A DNA stretch of 64,000 nt from Pedobacter xixiisoli (lineage in GTDB: Bacteria; Bacteroidota; Bacteroidia; Sphingobacteriales; Sphingobacteriaceae), in NCBI RefSeq assembly GCF_900215335.1, contig NZ_OCMT01000001.1, forward strand, positions 682,001-746,000, given 5' to 3'. A model generated the notes under the pieces. It saw nothing but the letters and a program-made list of their open reading frames with translations. It did not search any database and was not told where the DNA came from. The translations under genes were made by a program, and so were the position numbers. Below, one piece after another: positions 24,084-33,111 of this stretch. Position 1 is the first letter of the stretch; each line of letters starts with the position of its first letter.

Positions 24084-25848
24084 TATTACTGAGATTGGGG
24101 AAATCGATAGTATAAGTGGAAATGTTATTTCTGTAAGACTATTCGACAACCTAAAATCCAACATGCCAATTATTGACGGTATAGTATATAGGATAGGTCA
24201 AATTGGATCTTTTGTTAAAGTTCCTTTAGGATATGCGACACTGTATGGGATAGTAACGCAAATTGGTTCTTCTGCAATACCAGATAATTTAAGAGAAGTA
24301 TATCTACAGGATTATGATAAACTTGTCAATAATCGTTGGATAAACATAGCATTAGTAGGCGAGCAAATCGGCAAGAAATTTGAAAGGGGAATAATTCAAT
24401 TTCCTAGTACTGGAGATAAGGTACATCTTGTGACCATTGATGATCTTAATATTATTTACGGTGGATACGACGAGATAAACTCAATTACAGTAGGTAATAT
24501 TAGTGTATCAGAAAGTTTAGATGCCAAAGTAGATTTAGATAGGATGATATCTAGACATACGGCTATAGTTGGCTCTACAGGAAGCGGAAAATCGAATGCG
24601 GTGTCGATACTTTTACAGGCAATAGCTAAAAGAGATTTTAAGAATTCTAGAGTTGTAATAATTGATCCTCATGGAGAATACAATGAAAGTCTAACTAAAC
24701 ACTCCAATTTAATTGAAGTAAATGGGGACGATGATAGTAAGCTTGTTGTTCCATTTTGGGCACTTCCCTTCAGTGAATTGATAAAGGTTTTTTCGGGATC
24801 ATTATCGGATCAAAATAGAGAATATATAAGGGAAAAAATTGTTGACGCTAAGTTAAAAAGTGTAAAAGACAATAAAATCGATGTAGAAGAGCAATCTGTG
24901 ACCGCAGATTCACCGATTCCATTCAGTTTGAAAAAACTATGGTTTGAACTTGATGATTTTGAAAGAACTACGTTTAACGCAGACAGGACTACACCAGCAA
25001 CAAAAATTGCGGTTGGGGACATCGAAACTTTGAAATCCAATATATATCCTCCCGCTGGAACTGGAAATTCTGCTCCGTTTGTCAATGTAAAAGCAAAGGG
25101 CATTCTATCTTTCTTAGATGGTATGAGAAATAAATTAAATAACGCTAGCTACAACTTTCTTTTTAATCCTGGAAACTATACTCCTGATGAAAATGGAAAG
25201 ATAAAATTAGATTTAGATTCCCTTTTTAAAGTTTGGTTAGCTAATAAACAACCAATTACAATATTAGATTTGTCAGGTGTACCTAGTGAAATCATGACTT
25301 CAATATCAGGTACACTCCTTAAAATAATTTATGATGGATTATTTTGGGGAATTAACACTAATGTTGGAGGCAAGAGTCAACCATTGTTATTAGTACTAGA
25401 AGAAGCACACAATTATTTGAAAGCTGGGGAAAATTCTATTTCTTCGAGGACTGTGCAAACAATTGCAAAGGAAGGCAGGAAATATGGTGTTGGGCTGTTG
25501 TTGTCAACACAAAGACCATCGGAAATAGATGAGACTGTTTTAAGCCAATGTGGTACATTAATAGCATTAAGAATGAATAATTCAAAAGACCGAGGCCACA
25601 TTCGTTCAGCAATACAAGACGAACTTCAATCTATGATAGATATTTTGCCAAGTCTTAGAACTGGTGAAGCATTAATCTCTGGAGAAGCAGTTAAAATTCC
25701 GTCAAGAGTAAAATTTTATAAAGCCAATAACACAGCAAAAGGCTCAGATCCTAAAGCCTCAATACTCTGGAGTAGGGAGATACATAATATAGATGAAGAG
25801 TATAGTAAATTAATAAAATCGTGGAGAAACCAAAATTATAAAATATGA
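24070..25848 (+). CDS. herA: HerA-family ATPase/helicase of the SIR2-HerA system
   Basis: The 592-aa protein has an N-terminal HAS-barrel-like domain (about 1-85), a DUF87 core with Walker A VGSTGSGKSN (about 166-175), DPHGEY after the next strand, Walker B LLLVLEEAHNYL (about 437-448) and LSTQRPSEID, the sensor-like motif. HerA proteins are hexameric DNA translocases; with SIR2 they assemble a large defence complex. The start lies inside the SIR2 gene and the stop overlaps the KTSC gene by 4 bp, so all three are coupled. Confidence 0.93.
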   Translation: MARNNITEIGEIDSISGNVISVRLFDNLKSNMPIIDGIVYRIGQIGSFVKVPLGYATLYGIVTQIGSSAIPDNLREVYLQDYDKLVNNRWINIALVGEQIGKKFERGIIQFPSTGDKVHLVTIDDLNIIYGGYDEINSITVGNISVSESLDAKVDLDRMISRHTAIVGSTGSGKSNAVSILLQAIAKRDFKNSRVVIIDPHGEYNESLTKHSNLIEVNGDDDSKLVVPFWALPFSELIKVFSGSLSDQNREYIREKIVDAKLKSVKDNKIDVEEQSVTADSPIPFSLKKLWFELDDFERTTFNADRTTPATKIAVGDIETLKSNIYPPAGTGNSAPFVNVKAKGILSFLDGMRNKLNNASYNFLFNPGNYTPDENGKIKLDLDSLFKVWLANKQPITILDLSGVPSEIMTSISGTLLKIIYDGLFWGINTNVGGKSQPLLLVLEEAHNYLKAGENSISSRTVQTIAKEGRKYGVGLLLSTQRPSEIDETVLSQCGTLIALRMNNSKDRGHIRSAIQDELQSMIDILPSLRTGEALISGEAVKIPSRVKFYKANNTAKGSDPKASILWSREIHNIDEEYSKLIKSWRNQNYKI

Positions 25849-26066
25849 ATATTCCAGAATTAATACCAGTAAGCTCATCTAATATTGAAAGTGTGGGCTA
25901 TGATGCAGAGAATGAGTTCGTTTTCATTAAATACACCAATCAATCGATTTATGTATACAAAGGGGTTTCACAAGTTGAATATGAAAATTTATTGTATGCA
26001 CCTTCAGTTGGCTCCTATATGCATAGGAATTTTAAGAATGTTTATCCCTACGAAAGAATTTCGTAA
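25845..26066 (+). CDS. KTSC-domain small protein
   Basis: A 73-aa protein matching the KTSC domain pattern: SSNIESVGYDAENEFVFIKY, then YVYKGVSQVEYENLL and GSYMHRNFKNVYPYERI. The domain is thought to bind RNA and is often found alone or fused to lysyl-tRNA synthetase or phage proteins. Here its ATGA overlap with herA makes it part of the SIR2-HerA transcript, which is not a standard component of that system. A role as sensor or regulator is only inference. Confidence 0.8.
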   Translation: MNIPELIPVSSSNIESVGYDAENEFVFIKYTNQSIYVYKGVSQVEYENLLYAPSVGSYMHRNFKNVYPYERIS

Positions 26067-26126
26067 TTAACCTCGATTACGATACAATCAACTAATGTAG
26101 TTTATTTATGATCTTTATTTAGTTAA

Positions 26127-28877
26127 ATGAGCAATATACGAAGAACCTTTAAAATTGCTGTCAAAGACGACTTACTTACTCTCAATGGTACAGAATTTGA
26201 AGAGCTTTGTACTACTCTTTTGGAATTAATACTTAAAGAGCCTGTTACGCTGGAGGGGCAAAATCTTTCTGCCAAACCTGTAAAGTATACCGGCGATATG
26301 GCTGATATTCGTTTCGATATTATTGGCCAGTGTGGAACAGATGAGAACTATTTCGATGATCCATTCTCAAAACCTTTGGCAGATTTAAAGGGAGCGATAA
26401 AAAATCATCCCCAATGTAAAGAAGTTTATCTGTTTTCCAACAGATTTGCACGAACTAATCGCATTTCGTCTTTGACGAAAGAAATTGAAAACTTGAAATA
26501 TAGCCAAAAAGCTTATCCTTATGATGCAGATAAAATTGGAGATGTAATCTTTGATAACCTTAATTCCCCAAAAATTTTAAAAATACTGAGTTTTTTGGTT
26601 AGGTCAAATGAGCTTTATAGGCTTTTACCAGATGCAAATCAAATTCCAAAACATAAAGCTAACTACTTTAATAGAGATGAAGAAACGCAAATAATAAATA
26701 GATTTAAATCCCAAGACGTTATTCAAATATATGGGTTAAGTGGTATCGGTAAAAGTGAATTATCAATCAGCATCGTTGAGGCATTAAAACAAGAGTTTGA
26801 ATTTACATTTTTCATTGAGGGTGATTATGAACAAAATACTAGGTTTAAATTCGAGGGAGTACGTTTATCGAAGCAAGATCATTTGATAAATCTAGCAGGA
26901 AAACTTGAAAATTCAAGAGTATTACTAATTTTAGATAATTTCAATCAGAACGTTAGACAAATTGTACAAGATTTTAAGAATCTAAATAAGCTAAATTCTA
27001 AATGCTTAATTACATCTCTAGAGATATCGCTTCCAAAGAAAGAAGCTTTTCACTTAGGATATTTAAATAGGGAACAGTCAGAGAAAATACTGAATAGCTG
27101 TAGCGTCCCTCCTAATTCTTCACAATTAGACGTATTGTTGGATTTTGTTGGCGGATATCCTTTAATCTTAAATATTTTAAAGTCTAATATAGACGATGGA
27201 TCATTCGAATGGGGAGATGTAATTAACGAACTGGGATTAATACATTCACTTAGCGATCCCGAAATGCTTAATAAAAATATAGCTTCAAGGATAATAGGTT
27301 TCGTTAAAGATAAATTTGAACGCCAATTAGCATTTGTAAAATATATTAATCCACGGAATAGGAAGATTAATAAATACTTTATTAAAAGTATGCTTGGTCG
27401 TCTTCCATTGTCGGATTTTGAAAAATCTTCATTAATTACAGCCCAAGATTCAATCTATTTTGATATCCATCAAATTGTTTTGGATTCAATTAATGATGTA
27501 GCTAAAACGACTTCTTTTGAGTCTGACTTCGACACTTTGTTATTAGATTTTCTTAATGAACAACATCAAAAAAAGGGTGTCGATTTCTATGGCTTCATTT
27601 TTAATCATAGGACATTTTTAGATAGAAAATTGTCTTCAGCAACTGGTCTGTTAAAAAAGTCGATACTCTATTCGCTAATACAGTCGAACGACATCAATAC
27701 ATCTACTTCTGATACTATTTCGAAAATTAAGTCAATCGTACCAAACGGAAATGATTTTATAGATATACTTCTTTTAATCGAACAATTTGAATTAGAGCTT
27801 TATTTGATTTCCGAAACTGAATCTAGAAAAATAACAGCGCTTTCGCAGATTGATGCCCTAAAGACGATACTATCTTCGGTGAAAGAACATAATAGTCAAT
27901 TGGCTCTTTTACATCATATCGGCAAAATCTATAGTAAGATTAACGAAAATAATCTTGCTCTGGATTTTTTTGAAAAAGTGTTGAAAATCGATCCATACGC
28001 TGATTATACTATTCTTCAAGTTACTAAGATTTATTCGAAAGCTAGAAAAACCAATGAAGTCAAAGAAAGATTAAATTTTATTTTCACAAATGAGGAAATT
28101 CGTAGAAAAGGATCTCTGACCGTTCTCTTGGCATTTTATAGTTTAATTTCTGATAGTAACCATAATGAACTTAGAAAAGAATACATATTTAACAGAATTG
28201 ACGATTTTATAATTGAGGTCAAACGTTGTTTGGATGATAAATTCGATCAGCCGTATGAAGTGCTAAGCAAATTATCTAGCTCACTATGCTACGAATTTCC
28301 TATTCAATTTGGAGATTTGGTAGAAAGTCTTCCTGAGCCAACAAATATAGACACTAACGACAAATTAAGATTCAACTACGCGAAAATTCTATCGGAGTAT
28401 TACAAGTTCTTGTACTCAAACTATACAGATGACGATAAAGATATTAAGTTGGAGAAAACTAAGCAAAAAGCAATTAATTACTTTAATCAAATAGTTTTGG
28501 ATTCATTTAGTAGACGTGAAGCTGCTAAATTCTTTCTTCTAATAGAAGATTTTGCTGGAGCACTAGCTTTAGCTAAAGATTTTGATTTTAATGATGCTTT
28601 TCAATATCAAACTCTATGCAAAATACAGCGGGGTCTCAATAATTATGATGATTCATTAACTGCCATTGATAAAGCAATTGATATGGGAAAATCTAAAAAC
28701 CTTCAGAGCTTTTTTGTTGCCGCATTTTACAATGACAAGGCAGAGACAGAATATTTATTAAAATCAAGTGACTGTATCGCTTCTCTACAGCAGGGAATCG
28801 ACCTTCGTGCTAATGATCAAGAAAAAGAGCGCTGGATGAAAAAAAATGAGGCTTGGAAATTAGAATTTGAAAAATGA
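26127..28877 (+). CDS. STAND-like NTPase with N-terminal nuclease-like domain and TPR-like repeats
   Basis: The 916-aa protein reads as a three-part STAND sensor. Residues 20-110 may be a degenerate PD-(D/E)xK/Mrr-like domain (FEELCTTLLELI, D60-I-R-F-D64, LADLK 84-88, VYLFSN). The NTPase follows with Walker A GLSGIGKS (203-210), Walker B RVLLILDN ending at D270 and GGYPLIL, the GxP motif near 340. From about 580 the C-terminal half is helical repeats, including a clear TPR-like LALDFFEKVLKIDPYADYTI. This resembles Avs/STAND antiphage sensors. It lies 60 bp after the KTSC gene, so it may be co-transcribed with SIR2-HerA or be a separate system. Confidence 0.78.
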   Translation: MSNIRRTFKIAVKDDLLTLNGTEFEELCTTLLELILKEPVTLEGQNLSAKPVKYTGDMADIRFDIIGQCGTDENYFDDPFSKPLADLKGAIKNHPQCKEVYLFSNRFARTNRISSLTKEIENLKYSQKAYPYDADKIGDVIFDNLNSPKILKILSFLVRSNELYRLLPDANQIPKHKANYFNRDEETQIINRFKSQDVIQIYGLSGIGKSELSISIVEALKQEFEFTFFIEGDYEQNTRFKFEGVRLSKQDHLINLAGKLENSRVLLILDNFNQNVRQIVQDFKNLNKLNSKCLITSLEISLPKKEAFHLGYLNREQSEKILNSCSVPPNSSQLDVLLDFVGGYPLILNILKSNIDDGSFEWGDVINELGLIHSLSDPEMLNKNIASRIIGFVKDKFERQLAFVKYINPRNRKINKYFIKSMLGRLPLSDFEKSSLITAQDSIYFDIHQIVLDSINDVAKTTSFESDFDTLLLDFLNEQHQKKGVDFYGFIFNHRTFLDRKLSSATGLLKKSILYSLIQSNDINTSTSDTISKIKSIVPNGNDFIDILLLIEQFELELYLISETESRKITALSQIDALKTILSSVKEHNSQLALLHHIGKIYSKINENNLALDFFEKVLKIDPYADYTILQVTKIYSKARKTNEVKERLNFIFTNEEIRRKGSLTVLLAFYSLISDSNHNELRKEYIFNRIDDFIIEVKRCLDDKFDQPYEVLSKLSSSLCYEFPIQFGDLVESLPEPTNIDTNDKLRFNYAKILSEYYKFLYSNYTDDDKDIKLEKTKQKAINYFNQIVLDSFSRREAAKFFLLIEDFAGALALAKDFDFNDAFQYQTLCKIQRGLNNYDDSLTAIDKAIDMGKSKNLQSFFVAAFYNDKAETEYLLKSSDCIASLQQGIDLRANDQEKERWMKKNEAWKLEFEK

Positions 28878-28955
28878 TAAAATACTTTTATTATTTTTAA
28901 GAAAAATGATTATATTTAATGTATAGCAATTGCAACTAAAAAATACAGATAAAAA

Positions 28956-28975
28956 GGTGAGCGATTCGGTGAGTT
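28956..28975. promoter_or_regulatory. Right-end integrase arm-type site
   Basis: GGTGAGCGATTCGGTGAGTT is a near copy of the left-end GGTGAGTAATTCGGTGAGTC (17 of 20 bases), preceded by the same A-run. It lies 57 bp inside the attR core. Confidence 0.6.
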
Positions 28976-29031
28976 AGAAATCAAAACCTTTGCAGATAGT
29001 CATAAAACGCAGGAAATGGGACAAGGTTCTT

Positions 29032-29048
29032 ATCCCAGCGGGATCACA
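29032..29048 (+). repeat. attR core (duplicate of tRNA-Lys 3' end)
   Basis: Exact 17-bp copy of the tRNA-Lys 3' end, with partial further match ggttctt/ggttcga to the left. Not part of a tRNA here; it marks the element's far end. Confidence 0.88.
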
Positions 29049-29064
29049 AAGTAAGTTCAAAAAC

Positions 29065-29092
29065 AAAAGCTCCTTGAAAAGGGAGCTTTTTT
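29065..29092 (+). terminator. Terminator originally serving tRNA-Lys
   Basis: AAAAGCTCC / GGAGCTTTT hairpin with extra T residues just outside attR. Before insertion it would have lain about 17 bp after the tRNA. Confidence 0.75.
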
Positions 29093-29138
29093 CGTTTAAT
29101 ACACATAGCTCTTTTTTGAGCTACCAAGAAAAATATTT

Positions 29139-30464
29139 TTATTTATCCTGCGGCGGACAATCTACTTTTTTCAATATAAAAGATAAGGCAATAGTGAGCG
29201 CCACGTAGCCCACAAAAATGATGTAGCCAGGCTGTAAAGAAGTGTAGTTAACAGTTGTAGTCACCAAAGTTTCGGTTTTCATGTTTAGTCCGCCCAGCTG
29301 ACTTTGTAGAATGCCATTCAGACCAATGTAGGTCATTAAGATACCTACTACCATCACATCTGCCATATCCCATTTTCCCGCTTCAAACGTTAAGTATCTG
29401 TTAACCTTATTTTCTGCAATTGGAGGTTTGCAGAGTAAGTGGATTCCTCTAGCAATCATTCTTAAGATAGGTAAGATCAATACAAAGACTATAATTAGTA
29501 TTCCAACAGTAATAGAATCTGGTTTAGGCTGCTGTAATAAAACTTCAGCTACGCCTAAAATACTTTTGGATTGGAAAAACAATACCTGATTGCTGAAAGC
29601 GATTTTTTCTCCTAGCAAATGTATTTCAAGTGTACTCAACCTAGCATCTACTTCAATGATAGATACTGTTGCGCCAACGAGTAATAGGGCTAAGGCAACC
29701 AATAACGACATGATGAAAAGCGGCGTGTGCAAGTGTTGTTTTTTTCTTAGTGGTAGCCATAGGCATATCGCTAATAAGGCACATCCCAACATTGCATAAG
29801 CATAATTATAGGTGGTTTTTCTAATTTCTTCTAATTCGGTTTCTAAATGCTTATTAAAAGTAGAGATGTTGTTTACTTTGTATTTCTTGAATAAATAACT
29901 GCTTACTTTGCTTTGGGCGGTAGCGGTGCTGTCGTAGATTTGCTCGGCCAGCTCATTGAACTCTGTATTTGCAATGCCCTTTAATTTTTTAATGGCTCTT
30001 GGGGAGTTAATGCGATTAACTATGGTTTGTGCAAAAGAAGGTACTTGCGCATGAAGTTCCTTGGGTTCTACCAGCTGCTTAAAAGCAAATTTTTTAAGCT
30101 TATCTCCCAATGATTTTTGCGGCTTGTTAAATTGATGCACCACTTGGTCTATCATACCGTGGAGCTGCTTTTCTACTTCTTCTTTTAGTTCCTGCTTTTG
30201 TTCTTTAGTAACCTTAAAGCTCTTGATTTTATTGGTAACGATACCGGAAAGTTTATCTCGCCATAAATCAAGAGAAAATACGCCAAAAGTAATGTTGTTG
30301 GCGGTAGAATAATCTTCTTTCAATTGTTCCTGCTGTGCAGAAAGTGTATAAAGTTTATAGCCAAAATAGCTTTCTGCCGATAATAGGGCAGCCATCACTA
30401 AAATCACGAGAATTTGTGAGATTAAAGGCTTTTTGGGTTTGTTTAATTGAGCTGATGTTTCCAA
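29139..30464 (-). CDS. PqiA-domain membrane protein (paralogue 1)
   Basis: A 441-aa inner-membrane protein. It has one N-terminal membrane helix (about 16-36), a large helical, charged soluble domain rich in Lys and Glu (about 40-220), then four or five membrane helices. The segment AGKWDMADVMVVGILMTYIG near residues 368-388 is the paraquat-inducible protein A (PqiA) signature. PqiA-type proteins work in envelope lipid transport or stress. Its neighbour upstream is a clear paralogue with the same layout. No PqiB/MCE partner is present here. Confidence 0.8.
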   Translation of the reverse strand: METSAQLNKPKKPLISQILVILVMAALLSAESYFGYKLYTLSAQQEQLKEDYSTANNITFGVFSLDLWRDKLSGIVTNKIKSFKVTKEQKQELKEEVEKQLHGMIDQVVHQFNKPQKSLGDKLKKFAFKQLVEPKELHAQVPSFAQTIVNRINSPRAIKKLKGIANTEFNELAEQIYDSTATAQSKVSSYLFKKYKVNNISTFNKHLETELEEIRKTTYNYAYAMLGCALLAICLWLPLRKKQHLHTPLFIMSLLVALALLLVGATVSIIEVDARLSTLEIHLLGEKIAFSNQVLFFQSKSILGVAEVLLQQPKPDSITVGILIIVFVLILPILRMIARGIHLLCKPPIAENKVNRYLTFEAGKWDMADVMVVGILMTYIGLNGILQSQLGGLNMKTETLVTTTVNYTSLQPGYIIFVGYVALTIALSFILKKVDCPPQDK

Positions 30465-30520
30465 TGTTTTTAATTTAGCTAAGATTAATCCTTGTCTTTA
30501 GTGGTTTCAATGGTTTGTCT

Positions 30521-31873
30521 TTAGCTACAGTCGTGTGGGCTAATAGATTTTAATATAGTAGAGAGGATAAGCCCGAACAGTACAAAAGCAATGAAAATCA
30601 AAAAGCCTGGTTGTAGGGCTGTGTTATGCGTAGATATCATCGTAAGCGAATTGACCGGAATATCCAATTTAGCTAACTGATTTTCCAGTAATCCGTTTAA
30701 GCCAATGTAGGCCATTAAAATAGCAATAACAATCACATCAGCCATGCTCCATTTACCCGATTGGAAAGCAAAATACTTAATGAATTTATTCTCTGCCAGC
30801 TTCTTTTTTCCAAGTAAATGAATACCAGTTGAGCTGAGTTTCATCACCGGAAACAAGATGCTGAAAATTAGGATAAGTACACCTACGGCTATAGAATCAA
30901 TAGCGCTGCCGCTGATTAAAATTGTCACCACGTCTAAAATACTTTTAGATTGGAAAAAGAGCACTTGGTCTTTAAAGACAATATGCTGCCCCAGCAATGT
31001 AAAGTCGATCGCTCCAATTCTAGCGTCTACTTCAATCATAGAGGCGGTGAGGCCTACCGCTAAAAGGATAAACGCGGATACTAGAGAAAGTATAAAGAGT
31101 GTAGCGTGTAAATCTTTGCGTTTTCTGAAAATGATCCAAGCAGTTAAAAATAAACCAATGCCAATAAGCATCGCAATGCAATAGTTGTAAGTGGCTCGAT
31201 GAATGTTTTTCAACTCGGTCTTTACTTTGTTATTAAACGTAGCCGAATCTTTTACGCCGTATTTACTGTAAGTTTTAAGTATGGCGTTTGCGTTGGCTGT
31301 TAAGGTGCTGTCTATGGTTTCAATTTCATCAATTTTATCTAGCTTTTCCATAGCTAGCGCTCCCAATTGCTTTTTAGTCTTCGAATTATCTATTTTTCCG
31401 ATAATCGTATAGGCTATTCCTGGTACTTGTTTTTTAATGCTATCTACATCAATAAAGTTTTTTACAGCAAACTTTACAATTTTACCACGAAGCGATTTCT
31501 TTTTTGGTTTGGTTACCAAATTTTCCGCTTTGTTAATTAATGCAATGATTACACCTTCAATTTCATTTTGAAGCTCTTTTTTTTGTTTTTTGCTAAGCTT
31601 TAGACTGCGGGTTTGGCGTTGGACTATCGTTTCTATTTTATCTTGCCATTGGGAGATAGAAAATAAACCGAGTGTGATGTTGTTCATCTCAGCATAGTCG
31701 TGCTTTAGTTGTTGTTGCTTTTTTGAAAGCTCATGTAGCTGATATCCAGCATATCCTTGAGCAATAATTACAGCTAACAAGGTCAGAATTAAAAAGATTC
31801 TGGTTAAGTTAAATCTACTTTTTGGTTCGTTGGTATTCAAGGCGCTGCAGTTAATGGTCTGGCTAATAACCAT
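30521..31873 (-). CDS. PqiA-domain membrane protein (paralogue 2)
   Basis: A 450-aa paralogue of the following gene, with the same N-terminal helix, helical soluble domain and PqiA segment SGKWSMADVIVIAILMAYIG near residues 379-398. Shared sequences such as QVLFFQSKSIL and EVDAR confirm a tandem duplication. The 56-bp gap between them suggests one operon. The N-terminal soluble domain is not part of E. coli PqiA, so this is a distinct two-part architecture. Function in envelope maintenance is inferred from the domain only. Confidence 0.8.
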   Translation of the reverse strand: MVISQTINCSALNTNEPKSRFNLTRIFLILTLLAVIIAQGYAGYQLHELSKKQQQLKHDYAEMNNITLGLFSISQWQDKIETIVQRQTRSLKLSKKQKKELQNEIEGVIIALINKAENLVTKPKKKSLRGKIVKFAVKNFIDVDSIKKQVPGIAYTIIGKIDNSKTKKQLGALAMEKLDKIDEIETIDSTLTANANAILKTYSKYGVKDSATFNNKVKTELKNIHRATYNYCIAMLIGIGLFLTAWIIFRKRKDLHATLFILSLVSAFILLAVGLTASMIEVDARIGAIDFTLLGQHIVFKDQVLFFQSKSILDVVTILISGSAIDSIAVGVLILIFSILFPVMKLSSTGIHLLGKKKLAENKFIKYFAFQSGKWSMADVIVIAILMAYIGLNGLLENQLAKLDIPVNSLTMISTHNTALQPGFLIFIAFVLFGLILSTILKSISPHDCS

Positions 31874-32090
31874 CAGATAGCAAATATTGTTTTTGTGGTG
31901 AATGTTTTTTGCGAAATTTTCTGATAGATGATTTTCGAAGTAACTAGTAAGTAGATATTGTGCATGCCATTTGTATGTAAGGTTTGCTTTAAATTGCTAA
32001 CATCACAACGCAAAAATTGTTACTTGCATTGAATAATCGTGTTTTTAGGCGATGAATTTTTTAGAGGCGAATATTTACATTAATATCAAG

Positions 32091-33038
32091 ATGTCAAAAA
32101 CGAAAATCAACAACACAGATTTAGAAATTTCTCGTATCAATTTTGGAGGTAATGTATTTGGATGGACTTTAGACGAAAAACAGTCTTTTGATATACTGGA
32201 TGCTTTTGCGGAAGCGGGTTTTAATTTTATTGATACTGCCGATACTTATTCTTGGTGGGTAAATGGTTCTGGTGGTCAATCGGAAACAATTATTGGAAAA
32301 TGGCTTAGAGCAAGAGGAAACAGAAGTGAAATGGTTATTGCTACAAAAGTAGGTTCCGAAACGAAAGAACATGGCTTTGATATCAGTAAAAAACATATTC
32401 TAAAGTCGGTAGATGAATCTTTGAAACGTTTACAGGTTGACCACATCGATTTATACTATACCCATTTTGACGACAATAAGACGCCGATAGAAGAAACCCT
32501 TTCTGCTTACGACGAAGTGGTTAAAGCAGGTAAAGTTCGATACATTGCTGCGTCAAATGTTTCACCAGAACGACTTGAGGCATCGTTAGAGTTCGCCACC
32601 CAAAACCAACTTCCAAAATATGTTGCCTTACAGCCTCATTATAATCTGGTAGAACGCAAAGGATATGAGACAGATTATGCCCCTTTAGTTGAAAAATGCG
32701 GTTTGTCTGTTTTTCCTTATTGGGCCTTGGCCGCTGGGTTTTTAACAGGCAAATATCGTAATGAAGCTGATTTCGGAAAGAGCGTAAGAGGGCAGGGGGC
32801 AAGTAAGTATTTAAATCAAACAGGTTTATCTGTTTTAAATGCATTAGATGAAGTTGCAGCCAAACATCAAACTAAACCAGCAGCGGTTTCATTGGCTTGG
32901 TTGTTAGCCCAGCCAAATATTACTGCGCCAATTGTAAGTGCTACTAATGAAAATCAATTGGCTACACTGATACAAGCACCTCAACTGAATTTAGATCAAC
33001 TAGATTTAATACTGTTGAACGAAGCAAGCCAATATTAA
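32091..33038 (+). CDS. Aldo/keto reductase
   Basis: A 315-aa NADPH-dependent oxidoreductase. The catalytic Asp and Tyr are in FIDTADTYSWW (D48, Y53), the Lys is in IATKVGSE (K86) and the His in DLYYTHFDD (about residue 119). LSVFPYWALAAGFLTGKYR is typical of the YajO/AKR12-like group. I chose the ATG giving MSKTKINNTDLE, which aligns with the family start; an upstream in-frame ATG adds 13 unlikely residues. Substrate unknown; the gene stands alone. Confidence 0.92.
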   Translation: MSKTKINNTDLEISRINFGGNVFGWTLDEKQSFDILDAFAEAGFNFIDTADTYSWWVNGSGGQSETIIGKWLRARGNRSEMVIATKVGSETKEHGFDISKKHILKSVDESLKRLQVDHIDLYYTHFDDNKTPIEETLSAYDEVVKAGKVRYIAASNVSPERLEASLEFATQNQLPKYVALQPHYNLVERKGYETDYAPLVEKCGLSVFPYWALAAGFLTGKYRNEADFGKSVRGQGASKYLNQTGLSVLNALDEVAAKHQTKPAAVSLAWLLAQPNITAPIVSATNENQLATLIQAPQLNLDQLDLILLNEASQY

Positions 33039-33060
33039 TCAACCTGCCGCATATTAATGA

Positions 33061-33092
33061 ATAGGATGGCATTTTGTCATCCTATTTTTTTA
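33061..33092. terminator. Terminator after the aldo/keto reductase
   Basis: ATAGGATG / CATCCTAT hairpin followed by seven T on the + strand, between convergent genes. Confidence 0.85.
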
Positions 33093-33111
33093 TCTACCTA
33101 AATCGGAGAGG

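Larger units (their letters stand above)
6141..29048. mobile_element. Integrative mobilizable element in tRNA-Lys carrying a defence island
   Basis: A 17-bp sequence (atcccagcgggatcaca) occurs at both borders, once inside the tRNA 3' end and once as an orphan copy at the far end. A tyrosine integrase gene sits next to the tRNA-side border, the usual layout of tRNA-targeted elements. Inside are BfmA/BtgA-like and DUF5712-like mobilization genes, an excisionase-like HTH gene and radC, all common in Bacteroidota mobile elements, but no type IV secretion genes. The rest is nuclease, methylase, SIR2-HerA and NTPase genes. I infer an element mobilized in trans by a resident conjugative element. Confidence 0.88.

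Noticed and set aside
29032..29048. A second tRNA-Lys gene at the right border
   Set aside because: Only the 3' end is present; upstream bases do not fold into D or anticodon arms. It is the att duplicate.
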